Source: Phoronis ovalis (lineage: Eukaryota; Phoronida; Phoronidae). From it: a stretch of DNA of 17,418 bases. The notes below the pieces were generated by a model that ran no database searches, had not been told where the DNA came from, and worked only from the letters and a program-made list of their open reading frames with translations. Position 1 is the first letter of the stretch; the number at the start of each line of letters is the position of its first letter. Shown here piece after piece: positions 1-10,142 of this stretch. Location of the stretch: the NCBI GenBank assembly GCA_028565635.1, contig JAOXYB010020849.1, positions 1 through 17,418 on the forward strand. The letters run 5' to 3'. The position numbers and the translations under genes were made by a program.

Positions 1-131
1 AGCAATCCAAATTTTTGAATATCGTTACGGTAGCAATCCAAAAAATACAGTGAAAAGTATACAATCCAAATCCAAAATTTTCAGCTCGGCTGCACACCCC
101 CACCAAAAAATAACCTGAGTACCCCCCGGGG
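1..131 (-). mobile_element. Small non-autonomous element, left part cut by window edge (CCCCGGGG-terminus family)
   Basis: On the minus strand this starts at 131 with a CCCCGGGG terminus followed by GGTACT. About 24 bases in is a 20-base block (88-107) that matches 17 of 20 bases of a block at the same offset in the element at 16686-16888. The interior is a short array: the word caatccaaa recurs at 3, 34 and 62 (spacing 31 and 28), with diverged sequence between. The far end lies outside the window, so neither its length nor a target duplication can be seen. No coding capacity is visible. That it is mobile is inferred from the shared terminus and the repeated architecture. Confidence 0.55.
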
Positions 132-132
132 C

Positions 133-363
133 ATGATCCCAATTCCATCCTTTCCAGCATATTTAGATGTAGGTCACATTTTCCTCTTTTCCGGTGTAAT
201 CATGAGTAGTTTTTTCATGTTTTGGGTACAAATTAGGCTAATATTTAGTGGCCAATGCAGAAAACCAAATGGGAAAGCTAACCTTGGTTCCCAGTTCGAA
301 ATTATCATTTTCTGCAATCACTCGTCAGTCGACTGCAATACACATCCAATATATCTATTCCAG
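133..363. other. Non-coding spacer between two related elements
   Basis: A 78-codon ORF from 133 lies here, but its product is hydrophobic and low in complexity, has no recognisable domain and runs into the neighbouring element. I do not consider it a gene. The stretch could be flanking DNA or the degraded far portion of the element ending at 500, because no second terminus was found for that element. Confidence 0.4.
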
Positions 364-500
364 GTATAAATATGGATACGATATTTTGTTTTTGTGTAAA
401 TATGGGCCTCTTTTAAATGTTATCTAAGTATAAACATGGTCAGGATTTTTGAGGTCTCCGGCAGGTCCCCCCCCAAAATCATCACCAAGTACCCCCGGGG
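364..500 (-). mobile_element. Fragment of the CCCCGGGG-terminus element family, left boundary uncertain
   Basis: Read on the minus strand, the element starts at 500 with CCCCGGGG and the word GGTACTTG, which is exactly the word near the left terminus of the element at 16686. A TTTTGG block follows at an offset of 22, comparable to offsets of 23-24 in the other two members. The interior carries three copies of gtataaatatgg or close variants at 364, 394 and 428 (spacing 30 and 34). No second terminus and no target duplication were found, so the left boundary is only where the repeated words stop. It is probably a truncated or decayed copy. Confidence 0.5.
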
Positions 501-859
501 GAAATATGAAGACAGTGAACACGTTTTAGAAATTAAATTAGTCCAAATTAGTCAAGGTCAATAGCCGATTTAAAGGTTAATACCCAAAACGCTTCCATGG
601 CAAAAGGTGTCTAATTGAAGCTGATGGTTTAGCACCAGGCAACCTCCCAAGAAAACAGCTGTATATTTTAATGAAATATCGGTATATATGAAGATTTTAC
701 CTTCTATAAAATATGACATCTAAAGGCAGGAAAGATGTTTAGGAAAATAATAATGATTATTATACAGACACAGGATCAATCATGTGTTGTTTTGGCCAAA
801 GAGGACTATGGATGTTTCAAAGTTTACGTACTTTTATTAATAATTTGTTTTAAAAAACC

Positions 860-863
<4 letters not shown>

Positions 864-901
<38 letters not shown>
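864..901. repeat. (TA)19 microsatellite
   Basis: An uninterrupted alternating TA tract of 38 bases, self-complementary and therefore able to form a cruciform. It is likely to be length-variable between individuals and prone to assembly or sequencing error. Confidence 0.97.
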
Positions 902-904
<3 letters not shown>

Positions 905-1146
905 TTGGAGATCAAAATCAGAAATAAAATGTAAAAATAGCGTTCTTAGTCACCAGGTCTATAGGAACTTAAATACAAATTTAAATCTGATGATTTAACA
1001 CCTTTAACAAAATGTGGAGCCTGAATTTGGATTAGGCTTCTTGAGTTGCATATCTTTGGATTGCATTGTCCGTTCGAGGATCATTCACAGAAAGTCATAA
1101 CAGTACCTAGGTTTCCCAGGTTTACACTTGGAATGCATATTATATA

Positions 1147-1188
1147 GAATTCTACCTTCGCTCTAATGAATTCTACCTATGCTCTAGT
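1147..1188 (+). repeat. 21-bp tandem duplication
   Basis: Two adjacent 21-base units, 1147-1167 and 1168-1188, both beginning gaattctacct and differing at three positions. It is probably a local slippage duplication. No function is visible. Confidence 0.85.
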
Positions 1189-2633
1189 GAAACCTTTTCA
1201 TTAAAGTCTATAATTTTGTTTAAAAGGGCTTGACATATACAAAACATGAGATCGATCGTTTTCCGCTTATCTTAGTCTACAGAAGCTTGATATATTCGAA
1301 ATTCGAGGACAGTTGAGCATGTTTGTGTAGCATTTTGGGGTTAATTTTTGGCTGTTTAAATTACTAAAGGGAAATATCGTATCACTGAGTTAGCAAAGGA
1401 TAGCTATTTTTAAGACATTCCAAAAGATATATCTTCTCAGTTATATATATTATTGCATTGTAATACCCATACGTCAGTATTTCAAATATGGTATATGGAA
1501 GTAAAAGTACAAATACGTCTACCTCACTAGAGATAATAAGGATTATCATTGAAAATAGAAAGCAATCAAGAAATAATTAGTGGTGCACCTCATCTTATCG
1601 CATAACTTAGAATTACAAAACAAATTGTTCTGCTAATACGTTTGTATATTTGGTCGTTAAGTCTCTAGGACAAATCAAAAATGAATAAACTTGATACAAT
1701 TATTTCACATCAAGGATCACATGGTTAATGAGTACATTTTTCACTTTGAAACCTTGCACTAGAGATACATAGTACATTCGTTTTATCTTAATTCAATTAA
1801 TTTGTATCTACTTTCCAAGTGTGTCACTTGCAATTAACACACTTTTTCGTTTTTTGTTCTTTTATATACGGTCCTTAACTAAAATCCTGGATCCACTCCC
1901 AGACACCAAACAACGTCTTGCTTTAAATTTAAGCATATTAGCTTTGCTGCTCTATAGTCATCCACACCTAACGTGAATCGTATTTGTATCTGTTTCCATT
2001 AATAAATTACAATTTGTTCAGGTGGGATGTTTTTTTTCAGTAAAAGTTTACGTACCTCTCCTGTCGTGGGATTGATTACATCTGTTAGAATTCATTGCTT
2101 CGAGTTTTGTATAATTATCCTGTAATATTTATATTAGCCATTTTATGTTCTTCCCGTTTGTTTTCGTTTGCAAATGATGATTTAAAGATTTTTAGATATC
2201 CAGAAGAAGGTCTCCTGATTTGCAACTACGAACAGACATACATGAGATATAGCTTTTTATCATTTCAGACTACTGTTTGTCTAGTTCTGGCCTGAATACG
2301 ATTGATATTTAGTGCTTTATAGTTTCTGAATGTCTAGTTTATTTTCATAATTAAGGGAGGGAACACTTGTCGTATAGTTTCGCAATGTATCCACTGCCAA
2401 TGGATGTAATTGTAGTAAAAAGAAAATCATCAATTATGCATTGTACACCAAATTAACATCTTCGCTAGACACTGCCAACGTGGGGTGTACTATATATTAA
2501 GGTATTAATTAATAAAACAGGTGCATAAATATGTATTTGACATTACGACAATATCATACACTCGGATCATACATAGGAATTATAACTAGTCTTCCACGGC
2601 CAGCCTATGCTACCAAGTAATTCAGCATGTAGT

Positions 2634-2650
2634 GTGCAGTGTCACTGCAC
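2634..2650. repeat. 17-bp palindrome (8-bp arms, 1-base centre)
   Basis: A perfect inverted repeat with arms GTGCAGTG and CACTGCAC around a single T. It overlaps the CACCTG at 2648. It could be a dimer-binding site or a chance palindrome. Confidence 0.8.
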
Positions 2651-2709
2651 CTGGGTATTGAATTCATAGAATTAAACAAGTAACTTCAGGTAATTAAATT
2701 TACGCTGTT

Positions 2710-2727
2710 TGTGACAACGCTGTCACA
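2710..2727. repeat. 18-bp hairpin (7-bp arms, 4-base loop)
   Basis: Arms TGTGACA and TGTCACA surround ACGC. The arms contain TGACA/TGTCA, the core bound by Meis/TGIF-type homeodomain proteins. The word gctgtcac recurs near 2881, outside the hairpin. Any regulatory meaning is inferred. Confidence 0.6.
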
Positions 2728-3371
2728 CGAACACAAATAATCACCTATCTCCAAGTGTTGTAGTGTCATTGAACTGTAGCATTAACGGGAGTAGCTTCCT
2801 GAAGAATTTAGCCATTGAGTAATTAACTGAATCTTTACCGTATGACAGTAATGGAATGGACCGCGCGAATATCAACATCTGCTGTCACAACACGCAAAAT
2901 AAGTATGCAGCTCAGTCCAAGTAATTACGTTTGAAATTGGAATGTTCCAAAGTATTAGCAAATTAATAGGTGGGACAAATGCAATACTTTTTTTGAGTAT
3001 AAAATCATTAAAATACTTATTTATTTACAACTTGTCTATCCACGCAATAGGCAAGTGGGGAAATATTTGTAAAAGATGTTTTTCAGTAATATTCAATTAG
3101 CATAATTGATTAATAGAAACAGGTGGGACCATTTCTGATGTAAGAGTCTGAACGATAGCCGTCAAAAAACAACAACAAACTAGAAACTGCTCTGTTAAGA
3201 AGAAAACATAAATTTCAGCTACATAACTGTTAAATCATAGGGATGTTATGCAACTTTGTTATTACCAATTACACTTTCCCTGATTAGAAAACAGGTGAAA
3301 AAATTTGTCACAGTTCAAGAAAGCTATTGTTATGAGTAATAAAACATGATAATTTATTGACATATAAATAT

Positions 3372-3379
3372 ACTTTAAA
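3372..3379 (+). repeat. Left 8-bp target-site duplication (ACTTTAAA)
   Basis: Identical to 3769-3776 on the other side of the 389-bp element, as expected for a direct duplication made on transposon insertion. Confidence 0.85.
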
Positions 3380-3768
3380 CCAGGGGGGGTGACAGTCAGA
3401 ATAACTGGGTACCCATATTTGTTATGAAGGTTAAAAAAAGCCCCTTTGTGGGACCTTGGACCTCAAAATTCCTACCCTTATTGGGACCTATGAGCTCAAA
3501 AACTCGTACCCTTTTTTGGCCTTTAGGACCTTAACAAGAAAAATTGACTACCAAAAAAAGGTCGCCAAATAAAATCGACAACCAAAAAAAAAAGCACCCT
3601 TTTATTATTTTTGGGACTAAATTTTCGTTTTTGTAAGATTTTAAAGCTATTTTATACCCTTTTCAGGGCGTACTGGGTGCCCGGTCCGAATGCTGAAAAA
3701 CATACCCTTTCACCCGGTGTTTTGTAACGAACATGCATACCCAGCTATTCCGACTGTCACCCCCCGGG
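3380..3768. mobile_element. 389-bp MITE-like element, hAT-type by its 8-bp target duplication
   Basis: The two ends form an inverted repeat of about 33 bases: the left end at 3380 reads CCAGGGGGGGTGACAGTC and the complement of the right end reads CCCGGGGGGTGACAGTC, with the match continuing inward for about 15 more bases with few mismatches. A perfect 8-bp direct repeat, ACTTTAAA, flanks it. Eight-base duplications are known for hAT, P and Merlin superfamilies, and G-rich CAGGG-like ends fit hAT best, though I cannot assign a family. The interior has no ORF. Instead it has about 33-base units: gggacc recurs at 3450 and 3483 and in a degenerate form near 3517, each unit having a tacccttt-like word. 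An autonomous partner must exist elsewhere. The intact duplication suggests a fairly recent insertion. Confidence 0.8.
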
Positions 3769-3776
3769 ACTTTAAA
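3769..3776 (+). repeat. Right 8-bp target-site duplication (ACTTTAAA)
   Basis: Exact copy of 3372-3379. It fixes the right boundary of the element at 3768. Confidence 0.85.
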
Positions 3777-4054
3777 TTATAGAACTGTTTTGGAAAAAAA
3801 ACCTATGACAAGTGTCTTTTTTATTACTATACATTATGATCACGAAATATCACAAGTAAGAGCATAATCATAGTCATTTAATTACAAATGTCATATATAC
3901 TTATTCGCATACTTTTATTTCTGTAGAAAATAAATATCAGTTTCTGTTGTCCATTATAACCAGCATGGTAATGATATCTTCAAATGCAACCTGCGATGAG
4001 TCAAACTTTGCAGAGAAAACAAAAACACATGGTTTACCTGATCTCAAAAAATTT

Positions 4055-4203
4055 CAGGCCTACCTAACTATCGTGGACTCGAACCTTCGAACACTCGCAC
4101 CCAACAGCTTTTCTGGATAAACAAGGAAAAAGGGGTCGAATAGAGGAAACATGTGCGCTAATGCGGATTGACGGTTTGAGTCCACGCTGGTTAGGTAGAC
4201 CTG
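4055..4203. mobile_element. 149-bp inverted-repeat element with tRNA-like B-box in its arms
   Basis: The arms 4055-4085 and 4173-4203 are 31 bases long and complementary at 27 positions; weaker similarity continues inward. The left arm read on the minus strand (4075-4085) is GGTTCGAGTCC, a perfect match to the Pol III B-box GGTTCGANTCC. The right arm (4173-4183, plus strand) has one mismatch. The two B-boxes point outward. No cloverleaf can be folded around either: the stem flanking the T-loop does not pair, so this is not a functional tRNA. It may be a MITE, a foldback element, or two head-to-head fragments of a tRNA-derived SINE. A 67-codon minus-strand ORF crosses it and is a by-product. 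Confidence 0.55.
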
Positions 4204-4531
4204 AATTCGTCGCTTTCCGTAGACAACCAATACATTCATTTTTATATACCTTAGTATATGCAATTGAATTTGAAATCTGATTTCAAAGTGATTATAAATT
4301 TATGTAAATAGGTCAAATGTTCAGAAATACCTCATCTGTTAATAAAATATCCCACCTGTGAAAAAAAAAACAAGTCAACCTTTTAAAACAAAAATTAATT
4401 TACAAATATTCAAAACATGTCGACTACATCATTTCTCCCTACATATTCTAGCAGAGTATTGAAGAGAATTTGTTTTTTGCACGAATAAAATATGGAAAAA
4501 CAAATTTTTGTGGTTCAATGTTTAACAGGTG

Positions 4532-7274
4532 GAAGATTTTGTTTATAGACTTGAATGCTTATATTATTGTTTATTTGCCTCTTCCTCACCTACGGATCAG
4601 TTTAATTTTTAATTTTAAAATATGCAACATAAAAACGTTTTTTTGCAAATTTATGTTTAATATTGCTAGTCTATTTTAAAATAATTTACCTTGAAATATG
4701 ACCCACAGCGCAGATACAGTTATTATCTGCTATGAATTGACTTTGCGTTAGGGGTACGAAACATAATATCACGTTATGGGAAATGGATTAAGATCCAAAG
4801 CTACGAGATAATTATTATATTTTAGAGGTTAACAATCAATGACATTAGACTAGAAGGCTACTGTAAATTAGCTGTATTATTTCAGCATTTATTACATAAC
4901 AAGAAATGCGGGCATCCAAATTTTAAATTAATTCGGTTGATTGCCCATCAGTGTTCCACTAAGCATTGTCGAAATTACGACGGCCTACATCCATGATGCT
5001 TTACTACAGTCTTATCGAATTCATGAATTAATTGATTTTAATTTGAGAGCTTTTTAGTCGGTGATATATAGTTTACAAATTGATCTTTTTTTCGAACCGC
5101 TATAGCTTTTATACATTTATACGCCAGTAGTAGGATATAAAATCAACGCTTGATTCCAGCTGCATGTATTAATATTCTTTATAATTTTAATTTAAAAATA
5201 AAGCTAGTGGGGTACTGCGTAGTGTGCAAGACTTGAATGACGCCAGCAAATGCAGATTTTTTGTACAAATTATTTTCTACGTTTTGCCCATTATATATAT
5301 TAAGTACAACTCAACAAGACGATGGTGAGCAATGGTTTAATTAAAAAAAAATCCCATATGACTAAATAAAATCAGCTTGTGAACGATTCATTTATTAGTT
5401 AAATGTGTTGTTCATGCATCGCTGTATCTATCAACAAAGTATATATATGGAAAGTGATATTAATTAAAAAATCTAATAAGTCTTGTACTTGACCCAGAAG
5501 GTAAAGAAAAGATATTAGAGTAGAGCTTCAGCTTGAAGTCAATTAATCTAGTACAATTTTGATGCTCACCACGCGTAACACATTACACATGAAATCCCAA
5601 TAATTTTTACTGTAAAAATAACTACTAAATATGTTCTCCCGGGGATACTACACATTGTATCTGTGTTAGCTACAGCAACATCCATGTATCAGATACTGTC
5701 ACATCAGTGCTCAGCCAGGTTGTTTTAACGTTTTATTACGATTGTTTTCCTATTAAAAGTATACTTCTGATGAACAAGTAGAAAGTTCATTCACCATACA
5801 CATATCCATAGGGCTTAGTTGGAGAATCTGAACTGGTGTTTGGCTGCATATATGTGCGGTTTGTTTACGAAGAAGCTATCGATCTGCTCCCAGCTAGATG
5901 TTTTTGAGTGCATGTTAAAGTGATCGACGGTAAAAACTTGTTGCAAATACAAAGTTAACATATTTTAGAATTATTAGTCAAAGTTGCCTTCTATCAACCT
6001 GTCATTGAGTTCGGCAATGGGTCAACGAACTATCGACGATTGTGAAATCAAGAAAATTTAAAACTGGCTTTCTGTAAATAGCTGTTAACAGCTTTATTTT
6101 CCAAGTCTAACCTATTTGCAGGCACAGTTCTTGGCATTGCCTTCTGCCAGCTACCAATCTCTTATTCCCATTAGCTATGACGTCCACTTTACAAAAAAAT
6201 GCTCCGGGGCGATAGTTAGAAAATGACACAAGTAATCTTATTTATAAGCTTATAAGCTCTTTTTGGTTTACCTGTTGACCTTTGAAGGTCGTTGGATTTT
6301 AAAATAAAAAACATTATTAGTAATATTTCCCGATACTTTATTTCGCTAGCTGTTTGGCTCGTTGTATATAATGGGAGCACACCTACGTGAACCACAAACG
6401 GTTAACAATACTGTATTATACCTGGATGGGACATTTACAATTTGTTAGCATTGTTTCTAGTGTTTTATCTAGTATAAGTATATGTAAAATAAGCTATTGT
6501 TCAACAGCTGGGAATATTAGTTTACAAAATTATATTACATTAATTTTCAATTATTTGTTTTAAAACTGATGTAATTGTTAACTTTGGACATGTTAAATAC
6601 AAATAATTATAGTCATGAATGAAAAATTCCCCAGTACTCGCCAATGTCATGTCAAATCAAACTTGTTAACTGGGCATATTAATTGACTCCCTATACAGTA
6701 AATACACTGCAAGTACATTTAAGATCTCCTTTGTACTTATGAAAGCTATTAACAAATTTTATTTTTGATATTATGAACCGTTTTATAGTAAATATCACAT
6801 ACCTCCTGCTCATGGCGTAAATACGGGAGGAAACATAATTGATAACATCTTAATACCGGTTTATAAACGTCACGAGAATGCATAAAACACGTCAATAAAT
6901 GTACATATATATCATGTATGTTTGAGAATACTGTATACTATGCTCAGATCTATTTATAATTCTGATTCAATCCGGCTTGACTTATTCATGGACTATAGTA
7001 TAAACATGGATATTGATAACAAACTCCACTAAAGGTATCTAATCTAATAAGCATATGATGAGTGCATTTAAAGATCTGTATGATTTAACGCGCAAATAAA
7101 GAAATATTAAGGTCTGTTTATAAACAGATGTTTTATCTTAACACACATTGTTGTGTTGTTTTAACCGGAGCACCTTTCAGTATTTTACTTGCATACATAA
7201 ATACATTCCATATATACGTTTGCGAATGTTTTAATTTAGCACTTAACTGATATCAGGAATATTATTTCTTTTAG
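4532..7274. other. AT-rich non-coding DNA, nothing coding recognised
   Basis: The ORF covering 4470-4679 is A/T-driven low-complexity sequence and not a plausible gene. A solitary CCCGGGG followed by ATACT at about 5638-5648 resembles the terminus of the small element family, but no array or second end accompanies it. A 14-bp perfect palindrome sits at 6242-6255. I see nothing else in this stretch beyond the nuclear-receptor-like site listed separately. Confidence 0.5.
6276..6291. promoter_or_regulatory. Nuclear-receptor-like everted half-sites
   Basis: TGACCT, four bases, then AGGTCG: an everted pair of AGGTCA-type half-sites with one mismatch in the second. The left half on the minus strand reads TCAAAGGTCA, similar to monomer sites of ERR/SF-1-type receptors. 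One isolated site in AT-rich DNA is weak evidence of function. Confidence 0.25.
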
Positions 7275-7381
7275 ATTTAAACATCCAGACTGTCCGGTGA
7301 AGACAACGAGACAGGATAGCATTTCTCAACAACGGAGTTTTGATGATACACAAACGAATGCTCTTGGATAGGTTGTTACAG
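7275..7381 (+). other. Candidate spliced exon (possible first coding exon, start at 7343)
   Basis: A branch-point-like ACTTAAC (7241-7247) lies 27 bases before a T-rich tract and AG at 7273-7274. The 107-base candidate exon ends in CAG at 7381, followed by the textbook donor GTAAGT (7382-7387). The exon is visibly richer in G+C than its flanks. Frames from the acceptor carry stops, so it would be a 5' untranslated exon or a first coding exon. ATG at 7343 opens 13 codons (MIHKRMLLDRLLQ) that reach the donor in phase 0, with an in-frame TGA upstream at 7298. The context of that ATG is weak (T at -3). No protein family can be recognised from 13 residues. An earlier AG at 7255-7256 could compete as acceptor. 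If real, most of the window downstream would be its first intron on the plus strand. A long non-coding RNA exon is an equal alternative. Confidence 0.35.
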
Positions 7382-8003
7382 GTAAGTTCTTTATTACTTT
7401 ATAATGCTCAGGTATATTTTATATATGAAGCGGCATAGCTGTCGCTAAACCGCACATGTTTTGTGTGGTTAATAATATATTCACATGTGCAAATCAAACC
7501 GCAAACCTGATGGGTAGGCAAAGAATCCTGGATAAGAATATGCCTGTGTTCTAGTCCAAGGTCCAGTGATCCATGATGATCAGTGTGTCCCACTTGACAG
7601 GTATTGGACAGGCCCAGTACATTTACACCCTGTATGTTGTAGTTTCTGCTAGGTCACACCCGGTTCAATTGTTGCCCTCTAATAAGCAGAAGGTTTCGTA
7701 GGTTGTGTACAGGCTACAAGAAGGACTAATTACATGAGGTAGTTCAAGTTAATTATCTTACTCTTATTTCTTCATTTTTGACACTTATTTCAATGCATTA
7801 ATCGTTTTTAGTTATGAAGTGAAAAAAGTATTAAAATATATGAAATTGGAAAATTTTGACCCGTCTGGTGATAATAAAGATGTGTATGCTACCTGTCATC
7901 ATCTGGTCTATAGGTGATTGAGATTACGCTTTAAGGATATGCTTTGTAATTAAAACAAGAATTGTATCCATCATTTATTATATTAATTAGGTATTTTTAT
8001 AAT

Positions 8004-8040
8004 TAATAATAATAATAATAATTATTAATAATATAATATT
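8004..8040. repeat. (AAT)n / (TAA)n microsatellite, imperfect
   Basis: A run of TAA units from about 8004 to 8021 passes into att/taa permutations that make the tract partly self-complementary. It is a simple repeat with no further signal. Confidence 0.85.
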
Positions 8041-9347
8041 TGGTTGTTTCGACTTTCGAGGGGTATTCATCAGTAAGGTGACACTGTGTATTTGCTTATC
8101 AAAACGACAAACTAGCAGTATTAATCTTATCTTGCTCGTTTTGCATTTTAATTCCTTTTTTACATATATCAACATTCACATGCTAAATTTGCTAAGATTA
8201 TGATGAAAATCTAGTGCACCGAATATTCTTGGCAAATAATAAATAATTAACAGATATACGTAGAAAGTGAACAAAATATTATTGTGACACTAATTGCCCA
8301 GCATCTGTTTAAAAACCATAGTCCTCCTAGCGTTGGTAATGTAAACTAGTTTTCTTTATTAGCTTTAGTGTTCTATGCATTTTGATTCTGAGATTTTTGT
8401 TTGTATCACTTCCTCTGTGAGGTATAATAGTTATTGAAGTATCACAATTTCATTAAAAAATAACAGAATTAATAGTAAGAACATACTATATCCTTCGATT
8501 TCAGTGCTAAATTAACACATGTAGTATCAGTTTATTAAACGAAACTTATTAATTTGTAAAGGTAACGGAGCATATATCTTCTGTTGCTGCTACTCAAACA
8601 TGCCTGAGTGATTTCCAGGTACAAAAAATGACTAGACTATTGAAATTAGTCGTAACCGAATAAACAATATTTGACAGCTGAACGAACTACATTCTTCACG
8701 AACCGAGCATATCAGCTTCGACAGAATTCCAATTTTTAAGGTGCGTTCAGAGTTGTTGCCCGCATTTCTTTGTGATAAATATGTGATCACTTTTCACCCT
8801 CACATTTATTGACACAACAAGTGTACCTACCCTTTCCAAGAAACTCACCAAGCGTAAAAATATGTTTCATAAATATTTGTAAACACGCAGTCTTCGTCAA
8901 GATGCGTAAGTCGAATAACGTAGGCTAGCTACAGCTGGCAACTAAAAGATTGATGACACATCTCTAGTTGACAGTGAAAATAACTATATAGCATATCTAT
9001 AGTGGCTTCGGTTTATGTATAAACTGCAGCAAAGACGCACAAGGAATAAAATTCGTCTGAAATGCAAATGACATAAAAGCCTAATTTCTGAAAGTTTCAC
9101 GGATTTTTAAAATTTGACGATTAGTTTTTCCGACCCCTTGAATGTCACAGACCCCTCCAGGAGAACCGTCCCTGAGTTTTTCTCTATTATAAAATATTTC
9201 CTTTATAAAAGAAATGAAAAGATGCCAAGTAAAAAAATTAAAAAATAATTTTTTAATCCCTAAACACCAAAATAGAGCTGTTGGTAAACCGATACCATCA
9301 TTTTGGAACATTTAGACCAATTTTGAAATTTGATGTTTGACCTCAAG

Positions 9348-9372
9348 ATGACCTATGCGACTGCATGGTCAT
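9348..9372. repeat. 25-base near-perfect hairpin
   Basis: ATGACC pairs with GGTCAT and ATGC with GCAT around a GACT tetraloop, with one bulged T at 9354. Ten pairs in all. It is too short for a microRNA precursor. It could be a structural element or chance. Confidence 0.6.
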
Positions 9373-10142
9373 TAATGGTTTACCTAAGGGATATCACACC
9401 TCAAGTGCCACACAAATATATCTTGCTGAAAGTTAAAGAAAGGAAACACACACAACCATGAATAAGTTTCCTGCTTTTTAGCAAAAACCCTAATAATGGT
9501 AATATTTATATTCTGAGTTGATCTTCAATTCACCTCCGAAATACACATCAAGACAATTGTTCGGGACTGGTTCAATCTCATCTCCAATGTATTCGCTTAC
9601 GTTAGGGTATATTAGTGTAATGTCATCTTATATGGTCTCCTTTTCTATAACTAGATTTACTTTTTTTATCATATTTTCCACGGGTTGTTATCATAATTAT
9701 ATATTATCTCGTATATGTTTTTATAAACGCAACATTTGAAGTAAAAGTGACACAGTATCTTTCCTAAAGGAGAAATTCCGTGATTTAATTCATACACATT
9801 TCAAGGATGCAATTATATGACCACAAATATGAGAGGTAATCGATCATAGAAATAGTCCTCGCGGGATAATGACGAATTTAACCTGTTTTATTTAAAATCT
9901 AATAGATGAGTTATCAATAAAGCGGGAAAACACAGCGATAAAAAAAAAAAATTCTGACCGATTTCGCATCTGTTGTACGTGCTTATGTATCTAATATAAA
10001 TGAAACTATAAATTAGACTATGCAGTAGATATGCTTTGAAATGCAATATCAACATGTCTGATACAGTTAATTAACCTACTGGCATATGTTTTATTACTAT
10101 TATCATATTTCATAACATATAAACGGTTAGACTTTTTTACAG

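Larger units (their letters stand above)
501..2018. other. AT-rich non-coding DNA
   Basis: Apart from the (TA)n tract and the 21-bp duplication listed separately, I see no coding frame, RNA gene, splice-bounded exon or element boundary here. Stops are dense in all frames. Confidence 0.6.
2019..4531. promoter_or_regulatory. Cluster of CAGGTG E-boxes (Snail/ZEB-type sites), candidate regulatory region
   Basis: CAGGTG or its complement occurs at 2019, 2518, 2648 (complement), 3120, 3292, 4353 (complement) and 4526. That is seven copies in about 2.5 kb, where base composition predicts roughly 0.4. Several share an extended context close to aACAGGTGGGA (2019, 3120, 4353; partly 4526), and a near-copy, TAGGTGGGAC, starts at 2968. 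CAGGTG is the known core bound by Snail, Scratch and ZEB zinc-finger repressors and by some bHLH factors. The clustering is seen directly; regulatory function is inference. The extended context also fits a short dispersed repeat word. Confidence 0.35.
7388..10142. other. AT-rich non-coding DNA with minor repeats
   Basis: The patch 7410-7740 is richer in G+C and less simple than its surroundings and may be an old dispersed repeat, but I found no boundaries. The minus-strand ORFs at 7408-7593, 7987-8175 and 9081-9311 lack recognisable domains and splice context. A short 9-bp-stem hairpin lies at 9237-9257. Nothing else can be supported. Confidence 0.45.

Noticed and set aside
133-369. 78-codon plus-strand ORF beginning with ATG
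   Set aside because: It lies between and into repeat elements, with low-complexity hydrophobic composition and no domain.
2055-2083. Minus-strand mini-exon between a tctaacag acceptor and a GAG|GTACGT donor
   Set aside because: The acceptor lacks a polypyrimidine tract and the exon would be under 30 bases.
2095-2295. 66-codon frame with a hydrophobic, signal-peptide-like N-terminus
   Set aside because: It starts with TTG, not ATG, and hydrophobic runs are expected from T-rich DNA. The acceptor at 2040 leads into stops in this frame.
2585-2596. Minus-strand TGGAAGACTAGT, identical to the first 12 bases of the miR-7 family
   Set aside because: The match ends after 12 bases, the neighbouring sequence does not follow the mature microRNA, and no complementary arm is present to form a precursor hairpin.
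4075-4183. tRNA gene suggested by the B-box match
   Set aside because: No T-stem pairing, no acceptor stem and no anticodon arm can be built around either B-box, so it is kept only as part of an inverted-repeat element.
5638-5648. Solitary CCCGGGGATACT resembling the small-element terminus
   Set aside because: No tandem core, second end or target duplication was found around it.
7734-7742. TGAGGTAGT, resembling the let-7 seed
   Set aside because: The sequence diverges immediately after the seed and no hairpin partner is nearby. A match this short is expected by chance.
4901-8770. 14-base word aagaaatgcgggca at 4901 with its complement at 8757
   Set aside because: A single 14-base coincidence is about what is expected in 17 kb searched on both strands, and there is no extension.
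9081-9311. 76-codon minus-strand ORF, less repetitive at its C-terminus
   Set aside because: No recognisable motif, it begins in an A/T-rich hairpin region, and it has no splice or promoter context.
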